Origin: Bacillota bacterium
GTDB taxonomy: Bacteria; Bacillota; Clostridia; Peptostreptococcales; Anaerovoracaceae
Assembly: GCA_017459895.1 (NCBI GenBank)
Contig: JAFUCA010000026.1
Span: 1-64,000, forward strand
Direction of reading: 5' to 3'
DNA length: 64,000 nt
In this document: piece after piece, positions 8,522 through 16,925 of the stretch
Layout: each line of letters begins with the position of its first letter
How positions within the stretch are numbered: the stretch's first letter is position 1
Program-made: the position numbers and the translations under genes
The notes under the pieces: model-generated
The model's database searches: none
Told to the model about the DNA's origin: nothing
What the model saw: the letters and a program-made list of their open reading frames with translations, nothing else

Positions 8522-9253
8522 CTAAAGATTCTTCTTCTTATAGATAAAGCCCACCGAGATCAGCGAGAAACAGATCAGGTATCCGATCAGTATGACCACG
8601 CCCCAGGGGGAATAGCCGGTGCCGTCCGAGATCCCGCGGATCATGCCGCTGGTCTGTGACAGGGGCAGCGCCGCCACCACTTGACGGATCCCTCCCGGCA
8701 TCGCGTCGGTGGAGAAGAAGGTATTGCACAGAAACGACATGGGCGTGATGATGTACGCCGTATACCGGGGCGCGTCGGTGTAGCTCTTCGCCAGGAAGGA
8801 CAGCACCAGCGCCAGGGTGGCGAACACCGTACCGTTCAGAAACAGGATCAGGAAGGACAGTCCGTTGAAGATCAGCCCCGTGCGGATGGGCAGGGTCAGC
8901 AAAAGGATCATGCAGCCCGAGTACATTCCCCGAAGGCTCCCTCCGATGACCTGTCCCAGAATGAACTGCCACAGCGGCGTGGGCGAGACCATGACCTGAT
9001 CCAGCGCCTTCTCATAGAGACGCTGCACGCTCATGTTCTGGGCCACCGCGCTGAAGCTTCCGGTCATGGTGGACAGCGAAACGATGCCCGGGATCAGGAA
9101 GTTCAGATACGGCTCCCCGTGGGAGGTCGTCTGGATCCCCAGGCCGAAGACGATCAGATACATCAGCGGAGTGATGACGGCCGCCAGCGTTATTTTGTAG
9201 AAATCCCTGCGGAATTCTCTCCATTTTTCCCATAAAACCGCCAGCACGCCCAT
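8522..9253 (-). CDS. ABC-2 type transporter permease
   Basis: 243 residues with about six transmembrane segments and the ABC-2 family pattern, including the early TPLMYLIVFGLGI helix and the GQVIGGSLRGMYSGCMILLL stretch. The ATG at 9253 overlaps the last base of the ATPase stop codon, so the two genes form one exporter of the DrrAB/NodIJ type. The pair is embedded between cbiL and cbiK. Substrate is unknown; export of a corrinoid intermediate, a metal or an unrelated lipid-like compound are all possible. Confidence 0.85.
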   Translation of the reverse strand: MGVLAVLWEKWREFRRDFYKITLAAVITPLMYLIVFGLGIQTTSHGEPYLNFLIPGIVSLSTMTGSFSAVAQNMSVQRLYEKALDQVMVSPTPLWQFILGQVIGGSLRGMYSGCMILLLTLPIRTGLIFNGLSFLILFLNGTVFATLALVLSFLAKSYTDAPRYTAYIITPMSFLCNTFFSTDAMPGGIRQVVAALPLSQTSGMIRGISDGTGYSPWGVVILIGYLICFSLISVGFIYKKKNL

Positions 9254-10095
9254 TACTTCTGATCGATCCTCCTTCCGATCCGTTCGATGAATACGTCTTC
9301 CAGTGTGGTATTTCGCAGGGTCGCATCCCGCCCCGCGCCGGACAGGTATTCGATGGCCTCCTCCCGGGTGGGGAAATAATGGCTCACGAGCGTTTCATCC
9401 GAATTCTCATCCACCGCGAAATGCCCCAGAGCGCTGATCAGCGCGTCCGGCGTATCGATGGTATCCAGCCGGCCTTTGTCGATGAGCGCCACCCGCTCGC
9501 ACAGGGACTGGGCTTCATCGATGTAGTGGGTCGTCAGCAGGATGGTGATGTTCCTGCTGTGCAGCTGACGCAGCAGGTTCCACATCTGGCGCCGGGAAAT
9601 GGCGTCCATTCCCGCCGTCGGCTCGTCCAGCAGCAGGATCTCCGGCTCCGTCATCAGCGCCCGGCAGATCATCAGCTTTCGCTTCATGCCTCCGGAAAGG
9701 TGGCGCACCACCCGGTGCCGGTAGTCGATCAGTCCGGCAAACTCCAGCAGCTCGTCGCTTCGGGCCCGGATCTCTTTTTTCGGCATATAGTAAAGCCTGC
9801 CCTGGTATTCCATGACCTCATCCATGGTCATGTCCTGGCGCATGGAATACTCCTGGGTGATGATGCTGAGCTTGCGCTTCACGGCAGAGGCCTTGCGGTC
9901 CAGCTTCTGTCCGTCGATGCGGATCTCTCCCGCCGTAGGAAGGAGCACCGTGGACAGCATGCTGATGGTCGTGGTCTTGCCGGCGCCGTTGGGTCCCAAC
10001 AGTCCGAAGAATTCCCCGGTTTCGATGGTCAGATCCAGCCCGCCCACTGCGGTGAAATCGCCGAATTTTTTTGTGAGGTTTCTGATCTCAATCAT
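9253..10095 (-). CDS. ABC transporter ATP-binding protein (DrrA/CcmA type)
   Basis: 280 residues with an intact nucleotide-binding site: Walker A GPNGAGKTTT (about residue 34), signature LSGGMKRKL (about 133), Walker B ILLLDEPTAGMD (about 155) and the H-loop in LTTHYIDEAQ (about 190). The short C-terminal extension matches ABC-2 exporters. It powers the adjacent permease at 8522. It lies downstream of cbiL (31-base gap), so it should be co-transcribed from the riboswitch at 13.2-13.4 kb unless the stem at 11.7 kb stops transcription. Confidence 0.92.
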   Translation of the reverse strand: MIEIRNLTKKFGDFTAVGGLDLTIETGEFFGLLGPNGAGKTTTISMLSTVLLPTAGEIRIDGQKLDRKASAVKRKLSIITQEYSMRQDMTMDEVMEYQGRLYYMPKKEIRARSDELLEFAGLIDYRHRVVRHLSGGMKRKLMICRALMTEPEILLLDEPTAGMDAISRRQMWNLLRQLHSRNITILLTTHYIDEAQSLCERVALIDKGRLDTIDTPDALISALGHFAVDENSDETLVSHYFPTREEAIEYLSGAGRDATLRNTTLEDVFIERIGRRIDQK

Positions 10096-10125
10096 GGAAC
10101 TACCTGCTGCCGGCTGTCCCGGCGG

Positions 10126-10821
10126 TTATCTGTCTTCTTTCGGATCCTTCGCGATGATCAGCGAGAAATAACCCGCTTCATCGGGGATCTCCTCCAGGCT
10201 GCGGTACACCTTCTCGGATGGCATGCCGCAGTCCTCCACCATCTGCACCTGCTTGCCGCTTGCCCGCAGGATCTCCTTGACTTCCTTCATGTGGCTGCCG
10301 GATTTCATCAGGACATACGTCCCGTCCTGATCCAGCCCGTCACTCAGCTTGTGCAGCGCCGGCATCACGTGCATGGGCTCGTTCCACTCCACGATGGGAA
10401 TGTTCAGCCGGGAAGCTGCCGCGCAGAACGAGGTGATCCCGCTGACCAGCTCGGTCTGATAGCCGGCCGCCTCAAGGTATGGCTGCAGGTAGGTGAAGGT
10501 ACAGTAGACACTGGAATCGCCCAGCGTCAGATAGACCACGTTCTTTCCCTGCTCCAGGTACTCCGCGATCTTCTCCGCCCCCCTGCGGTGATTCTCCCGC
10601 TGTACCTGCCGGTCCATGACCATGGGCATATAGACGGGCACCAGCTCCTTGTTGGCCAGCTCCGGCACAGCAGCGACGGCGATCTTATATGCGACGGTTT
10701 CTCTGGGTTCTTTTCCCGGCAGTGCGATCACGTCGTTTTCCCGGATCAGCCGGCAGGCCTTGAGGGTCATCAGTTCCGGATCTCCGGGGCCGACGCCCAC
10801 ACCGTATGCGATTCCTTTCAT
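10126..10821 (-). CDS. cbiL: cobalt-precorrin-2 C20-methyltransferase
   Basis: 231-residue tetrapyrrole methylase with the N-terminal SAM-binding motif YGVGVGPGDPELMTLKA and the YLTLGDSSVYCTFTYL stretch that is typical of the C20 enzymes. Methylates the C20 position of cobalt-factor II. It is the one ring-methylase that lies outside the main cbi cluster, placed here between a NEAT-like lipoprotein and an ABC exporter, near both CbiK copies. CobI-type enzymes act in the aerobic route; the rest of the pathway here is anaerobic, so the cbiL name is used. Confidence 0.93.
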   Translation of the reverse strand: MKGIAYGVGVGPGDPELMTLKACRLIRENDVIALPGKEPRETVAYKIAVAAVPELANKELVPVYMPMVMDRQVQRENHRRGAEKIAEYLEQGKNVVYLTLGDSSVYCTFTYLQPYLEAAGYQTELVSGITSFCAAASRLNIPIVEWNEPMHVMPALHKLSDGLDQDGTYVLMKSGSHMKEVKEILRASGKQVQMVEDCGMPSEKVYRSLEEIPDEAGYFSLIIAKDPKEDR

Positions 10822-10834
10822 TGGGTTCTCCTTT

Positions 10835-11659
10835 TTATTCTTCCACCAGCGTCACGGTCAGTTCGTACTCGATCTCATGGGGCTCGCTCATGGCCGTGGT
10901 ATCCGCAATGACCTTCATGGGCTCGTTGAGCTTCGAGACCGGAATCTCGAACACGGAATTGCCGCTCTCGTTCACCGGCTCATACTTCTCTTCATCCACG
11001 ATCATGTAGTCGTAGTTCTCGCTGGACCAGGTCACGGTCATGATAGCTTCACCGTTCTTCACCGTCATGGTGGTGGGGCTGTCGATGTCCGCTCTGCCGG
11101 TGCCGCCCTCCTTCGCAACGTCTACCTGATACTCGCCGTCCTCCAGATCGATCTCGGTTCCGGCGTGGATGTCATCTCCGGGGACCGGATTGGAGACCGT
11201 CACGTTGTGGGTGTACCAGTTTCCGTGGGTACCGATGATGGATACTTCGAAAGGCTCGTCCAGCGCCGGAACCGGAACATCAAATCCGTAAACCTCCTCC
11301 GTATACCCGTCGCCGTAATCGATGGTGTCAACGGTCCGGGGCAGCATCTCGGCGCCTTCCTTCTGGGCGTCCTCCTTATTGCCGTAGAACAGGTTGACGA
11401 TCTTCTTGGACTGCAGGCTGACGTGGACCGTCATCTCTCCGCCCTTCACGGTCAGGATGCCCTTGTCGTTGTTGTAATCGTTGACATGGAACATGTTGTG
11501 GTCCGAGACGAAATCTACCACATAGGTTCCGTCCTCCAGACCTGCCGCTTCAGCACCGCCGGAAGCCGCATCATCGCCGGATCCGCCGCAGCCGCTCAGG
11601 GCGAGGGCTCCGAGGGTTGTCATAACAACGATCAGTAATAAATAAAATGTTCTCTTCAT
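10835..11659 (-). CDS. lipoprotein with two NEAT-like domains
   Basis: 274 residues. The signal ends in the lipobox ALSGC (Cys at about 24), so the protein should be lipid-anchored on the outer face of the membrane. Domain A (about 40-150) starts DGTYVVDFVSDHNMFHV and contains the LFYGNKEDAQKEGAE stretch; domain B (about 165-270) starts DGEYQVDVAKEGGTGRADI and contains SSENYDYMIVDEEKY and the ADTTAMSEPHEIEYEL signature. It is the closest match in the window to the protein at 6042. A surface tetrapyrrole- or metal-binding role is inferred. The position downstream of the riboswitched lipo-CbiK suggests joint control. Confidence 0.7.
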   Translation of the reverse strand: MKRTFYLLLIVVMTTLGALALSGCGGSGDDAASGGAEAAGLEDGTYVVDFVSDHNMFHVNDYNNDKGILTVKGGEMTVHVSLQSKKIVNLFYGNKEDAQKEGAEMLPRTVDTIDYGDGYTEEVYGFDVPVPALDEPFEVSIIGTHGNWYTHNVTVSNPVPGDDIHAGTEIDLEDGEYQVDVAKEGGTGRADIDSPTTMTVKNGEAIMTVTWSSENYDYMIVDEEKYEPVNESGNSVFEIPVSKLNEPMKVIADTTAMSEPHEIEYELTVTLVEE

Positions 11660-11674
11660 AAATATACCTTTCGG

Positions 11675-11728
11675 CTAAAAACGGGAAGAAGCACCGGCAG
11701 GAGATTTGTCTCCCTGTGCCGGTACTTC
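11675..11728 (-). terminator. stem-loop after the lipoprotein CbiK gene
   Basis: A long, nearly perfect hairpin of about 17 pairs spans 11688-11728 between the stop of the lipo-CbiK gene and the start of the NEAT-like lipoprotein. On the minus strand it is followed by TTCCCGTTTTTAG, so it looks like an intrinsic terminator. It may reduce rather than block read-through, because the next gene has no obvious promoter of its own. Confidence 0.65.
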
Positions 11729-11782
11729 CCTGTCATTCGTTATACTTCGGGAACCGAAATTCCCGGTTCTTTGTACGAAATC

Positions 11783-13018
11783 TTATTTGATCACTGCGCC
11801 GGCATGCTCAACGTAGATCTTCTCTACGTCAGCAATTCTGCCCAGTCCTTCGATCTGGCAGGAGACGTTGTCCGCGCCAAGACCGTCGCCGATCTCCACC
11901 GGAGCGTCAGCGCCTTCGACCTCGAACTCACCGCCGTTGACAAATCCATAGTACCAGGTTCCTTCTTCGTCAGCTGCCATGTCGTTGTTGGCATGGTCTC
12001 CTGCAACGACCATCAGCGGACGCAGGATGACCTTGCTGTAGCCAGCTGCTTCAACAGCCTTCTTGACTTCCGGCAGAGCCGTATCCGGCGGGTTGCCCTC
12101 AACGGTACCGATGAAGACGTTCTTATATCCCAGCTGTTCCATCTGTGTCTGCATCTGGTCATAGGTTACGTTGGCTTCGTGGCCTGTGCCGTGTCCCATG
12201 AAGACGATGGCGGTTCCATCCTCTGCCAGAGCATCGATGGAGTCCGCGCCTGCAACGCTGACTGCCTCAGCAACAGCAGCCTTGGCGACCGCTTCCTTGT
12301 CCGCATTGATCTCGGAAGCATCCGCGCCAACCTCGCCCAGCAGGGGCTCAGAGATCTCGACGGATTCGAAGTTGTCCTTCACCGCCTCAACGGCCTCGGT
12401 CAGCTCGTCATACTCCGCGCCGTGCATCAGGTGCGTCGGCTGGATGACCAGGTTCTTGACTCCGTTGGCAACGGCTCTGTCCAGCGCCTGCTGAACGTTG
12501 TCGATCTTCTCACCGTCACGAGCCTGTACGTGGTTGATGATGATCTGCGCGGTGAACGCTCTTCTGACGGACCAGTCCGGATATGCTTCCTGCAGCGCCT
12601 TCTCCACGCCGCCGATGTCGGTAGCACGGCTGTCGTTGAAGGATGTGCCGAAGCTGCAGACCAGCAGTTCGTTCTCGCCGATGTCATCGCCGTTCAGCGG
12701 ATCATCCTTAGACGCATCGCCGGTGTCCAGACCGAAGTAGTCCGGATCGTCCAGCTGTTCCTTCTGCTCATCGGTCAGAGCATCGTACGCAGCCTTCGCA
12801 GCCTCACACTGCGCATCGGTCTCGTCCGTTCTCTCCTGGACCTGGATCGCTTCGATCGCTGCATTGCATGCCGCGACTGCATCCACATCCTCGGTGACCG
12901 CCGCCTGGTCATCTGCCGCCGGCTCTTCGGATTCTCCGCAGCCCGCGAACATGACCGTCATGCCGAGCGCCATGACCAGCGCCAGGCCGACTACAAGAAA
13001 TTTTCTCAGATTCTTCAT
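11783..13018 (-). CDS. extracytoplasmic lipoprotein of the CbiK cobaltochelatase family
   Basis: 411 residues. I place the start at the ATG at 13018 because it opens a signal peptide (MKNLRKFLVVGLALVMALG) with lipobox MFAGC; upstream in-frame codons overlap the riboswitch. After the lipid-anchored Cys comes a short acidic helical stretch with YDALTDEQKEQL (about 65-85), like the repeats in the protein at 24253. Residues about 110-400 are CbiK-like: VCSFGTSFNDSRATDIGG, VIQPTHLMHGAEYD and FMGHGTGHEANVTYDQMQ keep both active-site His motifs. A periplasmic CbiK is known in Desulfovibrio; here the enzyme would be outside the membrane. It may load or strip metal on a captured tetrapyrrole rather than serve synthesis directly. 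Confidence 0.88.
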   Translation of the reverse strand: MKNLRKFLVVGLALVMALGMTVMFAGCGESEEPAADDQAAVTEDVDAVAACNAAIEAIQVQERTDETDAQCEAAKAAYDALTDEQKEQLDDPDYFGLDTGDASKDDPLNGDDIGENELLVCSFGTSFNDSRATDIGGVEKALQEAYPDWSVRRAFTAQIIINHVQARDGEKIDNVQQALDRAVANGVKNLVIQPTHLMHGAEYDELTEAVEAVKDNFESVEISEPLLGEVGADASEINADKEAVAKAAVAEAVSVAGADSIDALAEDGTAIVFMGHGTGHEANVTYDQMQTQMEQLGYKNVFIGTVEGNPPDTALPEVKKAVEAAGYSKVILRPLMVVAGDHANNDMAADEEGTWYYGFVNGGEFEVEGADAPVEIGDGLGADNVSCQIEGLGRIADVEKIYVEHAGAVIK

Positions 13019-13057
13019 ATGAAAGCCTCCTCTTGTGATAGATATAACGTTTGAAGA

Positions 13058-13092
13058 ATACAAAAGCCTTCGCCCACCCGAGCAAAGGCCTC
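13058..13092 (-). terminator. riboswitch expression-platform terminator
   Basis: On the minus strand, between the B12 box and the lipo-CbiK start, a GC-rich stem (GCCTTTGC paired with GGCGAAGGC) is followed by TTTTGTATT. This fits a terminator that forms when cobalamin is bound, switching off lipo-CbiK and the genes behind it. Confidence 0.7.
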
Positions 13093-13171
13093 CTGAAGAA
13101 TTCATTGTGTTCTCAATCGGTATCACTCGCCAGTGTCTCGTGGCAGGAACGGCCTCCACGGCCATTCGCAC

Positions 13172-13372
13172 TTCCGGCAGGCAGGTCTCCTGGCTTACGG
13201 GTCTCTGTTTCGTCCGCCTTCCCAGAATGAAACGTTCCAGTGGCCTTGGCTGCCGGGGCAGCCGGGTGGACAAAACCCTCCGCTTACAGTGACGAGTTCG
13301 CACAGGTCTCACACCTGTTTCCCTATTATCCGGAGTCTTTCGATCCGGCACCTGACGGTTCTGTATTCCCAA
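13172..13372 (-). promoter_or_regulatory. cobalamin riboswitch upstream of lipo-CbiK
   Basis: The B12 box AGCCAGGAGACCTGCC is at 13180-13195 on the minus strand. Upstream of it are GGCCACTGG, the TCACTGTAAGCGGAG element and GGGAAACAGGTGTGAG with its pairing partner, in the usual order. It precedes an intrinsic terminator and then the lipo-CbiK gene, so high cobalamin should shut the unit down. By position it may also feed cbiL, the exporter and cytosolic cbiK. Confidence 0.95.
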
Positions 13373-13375
13373 TAA

Positions 13376-13408
13376 ATACTGACCCGCAGCCCTTCTGCGG
13401 GTCAGCGT
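13376..13408 (-). terminator. intrinsic terminator of the NCS1 permease unit
   Basis: Perfect 11-bp stem CTGACCCGCAG (13379-13389) / CTGCGGGTCAG (13395-13405) with a 5-base loop, followed on the minus strand by TATTTATT. It separates the permease unit from the riboswitch just downstream. Confidence 0.85.
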
Positions 13409-13498
13409 CAATATTATACCACTCTGATGATGCTCAATCAACACCCCAGATTGTTTCTTAAATGTTCACTCAGAACTCCGCCCGGCAGGGTCCAAACA

Positions 13499-14911
13499 CT
13501 ACTTCACATCCCGAAGCAGATATTTCCTGACGGAGGGAATCATAGCGCCGAACCCGTACACCAGACCTGCAACCAGGCAGGAGAGACCGGTGCCGGTGGT
13601 GATATTAAAGATCTCCATCCGCGCCACGGCATTGATCGGATCGTAAACCATAAAGTAGGCAACCGTTCCTGCCAGGAAGGCGATATAGCCCAGCACATTG
13701 AAGCCTCCGGTATAGTAATACGCGTTCTCCCTGCCCTGCTCGAACATATCCCGGACCGAGATCTTCTGCCGCCGCACGAGGAAGTAATCCACCAGAATGA
13801 TGATGACCGTCGGACCGCCGATGAACCCGATCACCGAAAGGAATACGCTGTAATACTCCATGACTACGCCGGTGAAGTTGAGGAACAGCACCCAGATGGA
13901 CCATGCGATCAGAATCTTGCGGTAGCTCCAGTTCGGCAGCACGGCTTTCGTGCTCACCGAAAGGCTGTACATCGCAACCGCCATGATCGAGATGTTGGAG
14001 CAGATCAGACAGATCATCGACAGGATCGCCAGTCCGCCGCCGATCTCTTCGAACCAGATCGACGGGTCATTGGAATAGACCCCGGCAATATCCGAAACCG
14101 CAAGCGCGCCGAAGGCACCGACACAGGCGATCAGCGCATAGACCACGCCGAATCCCGTCATGAATCCCCAGTAACTGCCGCGCTCCGTCTTGCCCAGTCT
14201 GGGGATGACACCGATTACCGTATACCAGGCGCAGACAAACGCCAGATTCCATTCCGTAGCGATCATGTAATTCTCACGGAAGGTCTCCCCGATCGGTTCC
14301 ACAGCCTGCATGCTCATCAGCTCGCTCCAGGAATAGTTCTTAAAAACGAAGACGAACAATACGATGCAGGCGATGATGATGCCGGGAATGACGACATAAG
14401 ATATCTTCGTAATCACATCCGGGCCCATGAGCGCTATGATGAACCCGATGATCACACAGGTGGCTCCCAGCCAGGGGATCCACGAATCCGACAGCACATT
14501 GCCCGTTGCTATGGTGTACAGCGCGCTGATGGAGGTCCCGTGAATCTGCGTCAGGATCGCCTCCCATCCCCAGGTCGCGAAGATCGCGACGAACCAGATC
14601 ACAACGATCCCCTTGTACCCGAAACAGGCCCGTTGATAGATCCACGTATCGATCCCCTCCCGGGCAGGAATGATGACCGCCAGCAGGTAGATGATGCTGA
14701 ACAGCACCACAACACCGAGGGTGTTGGTCAGCGCCGCCTTCAGTCCGATCACCGAGATAATCGCACCGCCCTGGGTAAAGCACCAGGGCGCCATCGAATA
14801 GACGATCGTGACAGCTGCAATGGCCCAGAACCCGTGGGTTCTCTCCGAGCTTCGCATCGGGATGATTCCGAATACCGCTTCCTGATTCGCGTTTTGTTCA
14901 TTCTTATTCAT
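13499..14911 (-). CDS. NCS1-family permease (purine-cytosine permease / CodB-like)
   Basis: 470 residues with about twelve hydrophobic segments and the NCS1 hallmarks of a short soluble N-terminus, the MAPWCFTQGGAIISVIG helix I region and the Gly/Ala-rich FGALAVSDIAGVYSNDP stretch. The family imports nucleobases, hydantoins or thiamine-like compounds with a cation. The gene follows a 59-aa membrane protein and a nitrilase-family amidase, so import of an amide or a cyclic ureide that is then hydrolysed is a fair guess. Exact substrate cannot be read from the sequence. Confidence 0.85.
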   Translation of the reverse strand: MNKNEQNANQEAVFGIIPMRSSERTHGFWAIAAVTIVYSMAPWCFTQGGAIISVIGLKAALTNTLGVVVLFSIIYLLAVIIPAREGIDTWIYQRACFGYKGIVVIWFVAIFATWGWEAILTQIHGTSISALYTIATGNVLSDSWIPWLGATCVIIGFIIALMGPDVITKISYVVIPGIIIACIVLFVFVFKNYSWSELMSMQAVEPIGETFRENYMIATEWNLAFVCAWYTVIGVIPRLGKTERGSYWGFMTGFGVVYALIACVGAFGALAVSDIAGVYSNDPSIWFEEIGGGLAILSMICLICSNISIMAVAMYSLSVSTKAVLPNWSYRKILIAWSIWVLFLNFTGVVMEYYSVFLSVIGFIGGPTVIIILVDYFLVRRQKISVRDMFEQGRENAYYYTGGFNVLGYIAFLAGTVAYFMVYDPINAVARMEIFNITTGTGLSCLVAGLVYGFGAMIPSVRKYLLRDVK

Positions 14912-14928
14912 TCAGACCCACCCCCTCT

Positions 14929-15108
14929 CTACAGAATTCCGATAATGATGATCACAACGCAGGCCGCTGCTGTTGCCACCATTCCGATATAATCCGCCTT
15001 CGTCAGCCGCGGCACGTATTCGTAGTCCGGCGACTCGATCTCTTCGATCCTGGCCTCCAGTTCCTCCCGGAGCAGTTCCTTAAAGGATTTCTCCTGATCA
15101 CTTGCCAT
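14929..15108 (-). CDS. 59-aa single-pass membrane protein next to the NCS1 permease
   Basis: Starts MASDQEKSFKELLREELEAR, continues with a charged, probably helical segment (about residues 8-26, rich in Glu), then RLTKADYIGMV and one C-terminal transmembrane helix of Ala, Val and Ile to the end. It lies 17 bases upstream of the permease start and downstream of the amidase, so it is very likely part of the same transcript. Small subunits of this shape accompany several secondary transporters, which makes an accessory role plausible. I know no named family for it. Confidence 0.7.
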   Translation of the reverse strand: MASDQEKSFKELLREELEARIEEIESPDYEYVPRLTKADYIGMVATAAACVVIIIIGIL

Positions 15109-15127
15109 AATCCATACCCTCCTGTTC

Positions 15128-15955
15128 CTATTTCACGATTTCTTCATATGTGGACGGATTTCTGTCCTTCAGCAGAACATAGTACCCCTCACGCAAAGGC
15201 TGGAGCTGATCCAGGTCCACAGCTGCTCTGATGATCTGCTCCTGATCTGCCGCCGCCGCGATGGGTCTTCCCAGCGGCCCCGAGATCCTGCTTCTGCCGA
15301 AGAAGCTGAGCTCTCTGTCTGTACCGACGTGATTGCAGGATGCCAGATAAACGACATTGTCGAAGGAGCGTGCCGTGTTGACGATCTCCCAGTCTCCCTC
15401 GTTCGGTTCCGTTTCCCACGCCGCAGGGGCCGCGATGATCTCCGCGCCCTTCAGTGCCAGGATCCTGGCCACTTCCGGATACGCCATATCCCAGCAGATC
15501 ATGAGGCCGATTCTGCCGATGGAGGTTTCATATACGTTGTATTCCGTTCCCTTCTCGAAAAATCTGGTTTCTTCTCCGTCCACCAGATGCGACTTCCGGT
15601 AGCACCCCAGGGGCCGGCCCTGATCGTCAATGAGCGCCGCGGAGTTGTACAGTACCGGCCGTCCATCTTTCATGCCCTGTTCCACAAATCCGTAAATGAG
15701 ATGGACCCCGTGCTTCTTCGCCTGCTCCGAAAGGATCTGTGCTGTATCCCCGTCCGGGAAGGGCTCCGCCAGGCTCTGATAGAGCTCCCCGCACTCGTAT
15801 CCCGTCACCGCCAGCTCCGGAAAAATGACCAGATCCGTATCTCCGCCGGTGACCGCTTCCTCCAGCATGGAAATCATCTTGCTGATATTCTGTTCTTTCG
15901 CTCCCAGCGCCGACTGCATCTGGCAGCAGGCGATGGTTATCTTTCTCTTATCCAT
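15128..15955 (-). CDS. carbon-nitrogen hydrolase (nitrilase superfamily)
   Basis: 275 residues from the ATG at 15955, preferred because GGAGG stands eight bases upstream and the chain then opens MDKRKITIACCQMQ, the usual first strand; 14 further in-frame codons upstream are unlikely to be used. The catalytic triad is present: Glu in VIFPELAVTGYE (about 45), Lys in CYRKSHLVDGEE (about 118) and Cys in IGLMICWDMAYPEVARIL (about 152). It cleaves a C-N bond in an amide, carbamoyl or nitrile compound. Linkage to the NCS1 permease suggests a catabolic or salvage pair. Confidence 0.9.
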   Translation of the reverse strand: MDKRKITIACCQMQSALGAKEQNISKMISMLEEAVTGGDTDLVIFPELAVTGYECGELYQSLAEPFPDGDTAQILSEQAKKHGVHLIYGFVEQGMKDGRPVLYNSAALIDDQGRPLGCYRKSHLVDGEETRFFEKGTEYNVYETSIGRIGLMICWDMAYPEVARILALKGAEIIAAPAAWETEPNEGDWEIVNTARSFDNVVYLASCNHVGTDRELSFFGRSRISGPLGRPIAAAADQEQIIRAAVDLDQLQPLREGYYVLLKDRNPSTYEEIVK

Positions 15956-16065
15956 TCTCCTTCCCTCCGATTCATCCATAGTATCTGCTTCCCGCATTGA
16001 TGTATAAGAGCAGTATACTGTATGTGTGAGAGGTTATCAATCTCATTCTGAAGAGCGATGCCAAA

Positions 16066-16902
16066 TCACTCCCCATCCCCATAGATCGCTGTCATCTGGG
16101 CGGCGATCTGCGGGAAGTCGATCTCGCATGCTCCCTCCCAGATCCCCACCGGAACGCGATCCTGAAACGTGTATATGCTGATCAGAAAATCATGTTCAAA
16201 ATCATAGACGATGACCTTCTGGTTCTGCAGATCGATGATCCAGTATTCCCGCACGCCGGCGTCCGCATACTTCCGGTGCTTGATGGTCATATCCTTCCTG
16301 CGGGTGGAGGGGGAGAGGATCTCCATGATCAGATCGGGCGCGCCCCAGATGCGGTTATTCACCAGCTGACTGCGGTCGCATACGATGCTGATATCCGGCT
16401 CAACCACCGTATCGTCATCACAGTCGATGTGGACCGAGACCGGCGCAGAGAAAGGAATGCAGTCGCCCCCGCGGGCTCGGATGAACAGTTTCAGATCCGT
16501 CATAATTTCATATATAACAAACTGATGCTTCGTCGTCGGCGCCGCCAGATTATAGATGACTCCGTCGATCAGCTCGATCCGCTCATGCTCCCTCAGCGGG
16601 TAATAATCCTCCGCCGTATGCTTCCCCTGGGGGACCGCTCTGTAGTGCTCCGCGGCGCTGCCCTCCTTCACCAGCACGCGTTCGCCCTCCGGAGGATAGT
16701 CGTAAACCGGACCCGGGTAAGTCGCGTAGTGTTCCTCCGTGAAGAACTTCTCCAGAGCCTGCAGTGTATGATAGCGCGGCGAGCGGGTCTCCCCGGAAAA
16801 GATCTTCTGCACCGTTCCCAGCGGAACGCCGGAGCCCTCGCAGATCTGCTCGTTGGTGTATCCCCGTTCCCTCTTCAGTTTCTTCATTTCTTCGATCGTC
16901 AT
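16066..16902 (-). CDS. XRE-type HTH fused to a Uma2 (DUF820) nuclease-like domain
   Basis: 278 residues. The first 55 form a helix-turn-helix of the XRE type (RERGYTNEQICEGSGVPLGTVQKIF). Residues about 95-260 are a Uma2/DUF820 domain of the PD-(D/E)XK fold: EPDISIVCDRSQL (about 175), APDLIMEILSPSTRRKDMTIKHRKY (about 195-218, with the E...K pair) and VREYWIIDLQNQKVIVYDF. Uma2 proteins are widespread in cyanobacteria and Bacillota and their function is not settled. A strong promoter with CGGGTA operator sites lies just upstream, which fits self-regulation by the HTH. Confidence 0.85.
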   Translation of the reverse strand: MTIEEMKKLKRERGYTNEQICEGSGVPLGTVQKIFSGETRSPRYHTLQALEKFFTEEHYATYPGPVYDYPPEGERVLVKEGSAAEHYRAVPQGKHTAEDYYPLREHERIELIDGVIYNLAAPTTKHQFVIYEIMTDLKLFIRARGGDCIPFSAPVSVHIDCDDDTVVEPDISIVCDRSQLVNNRIWGAPDLIMEILSPSTRRKDMTIKHRKYADAGVREYWIIDLQNQKVIVYDFEHDFLISIYTFQDRVPVGIWEGACEIDFPQIAAQMTAIYGDGE

Positions 16903-16925
16903 GCCTGCTCATCTCCTTTATCGTA

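Noticed and set aside
13019-13444. 142-residue extension of the lipo-CbiK gene
   Set aside because: It would translate the cobalamin riboswitch and its terminator; the internal ATG starts a clean lipoprotein signal.
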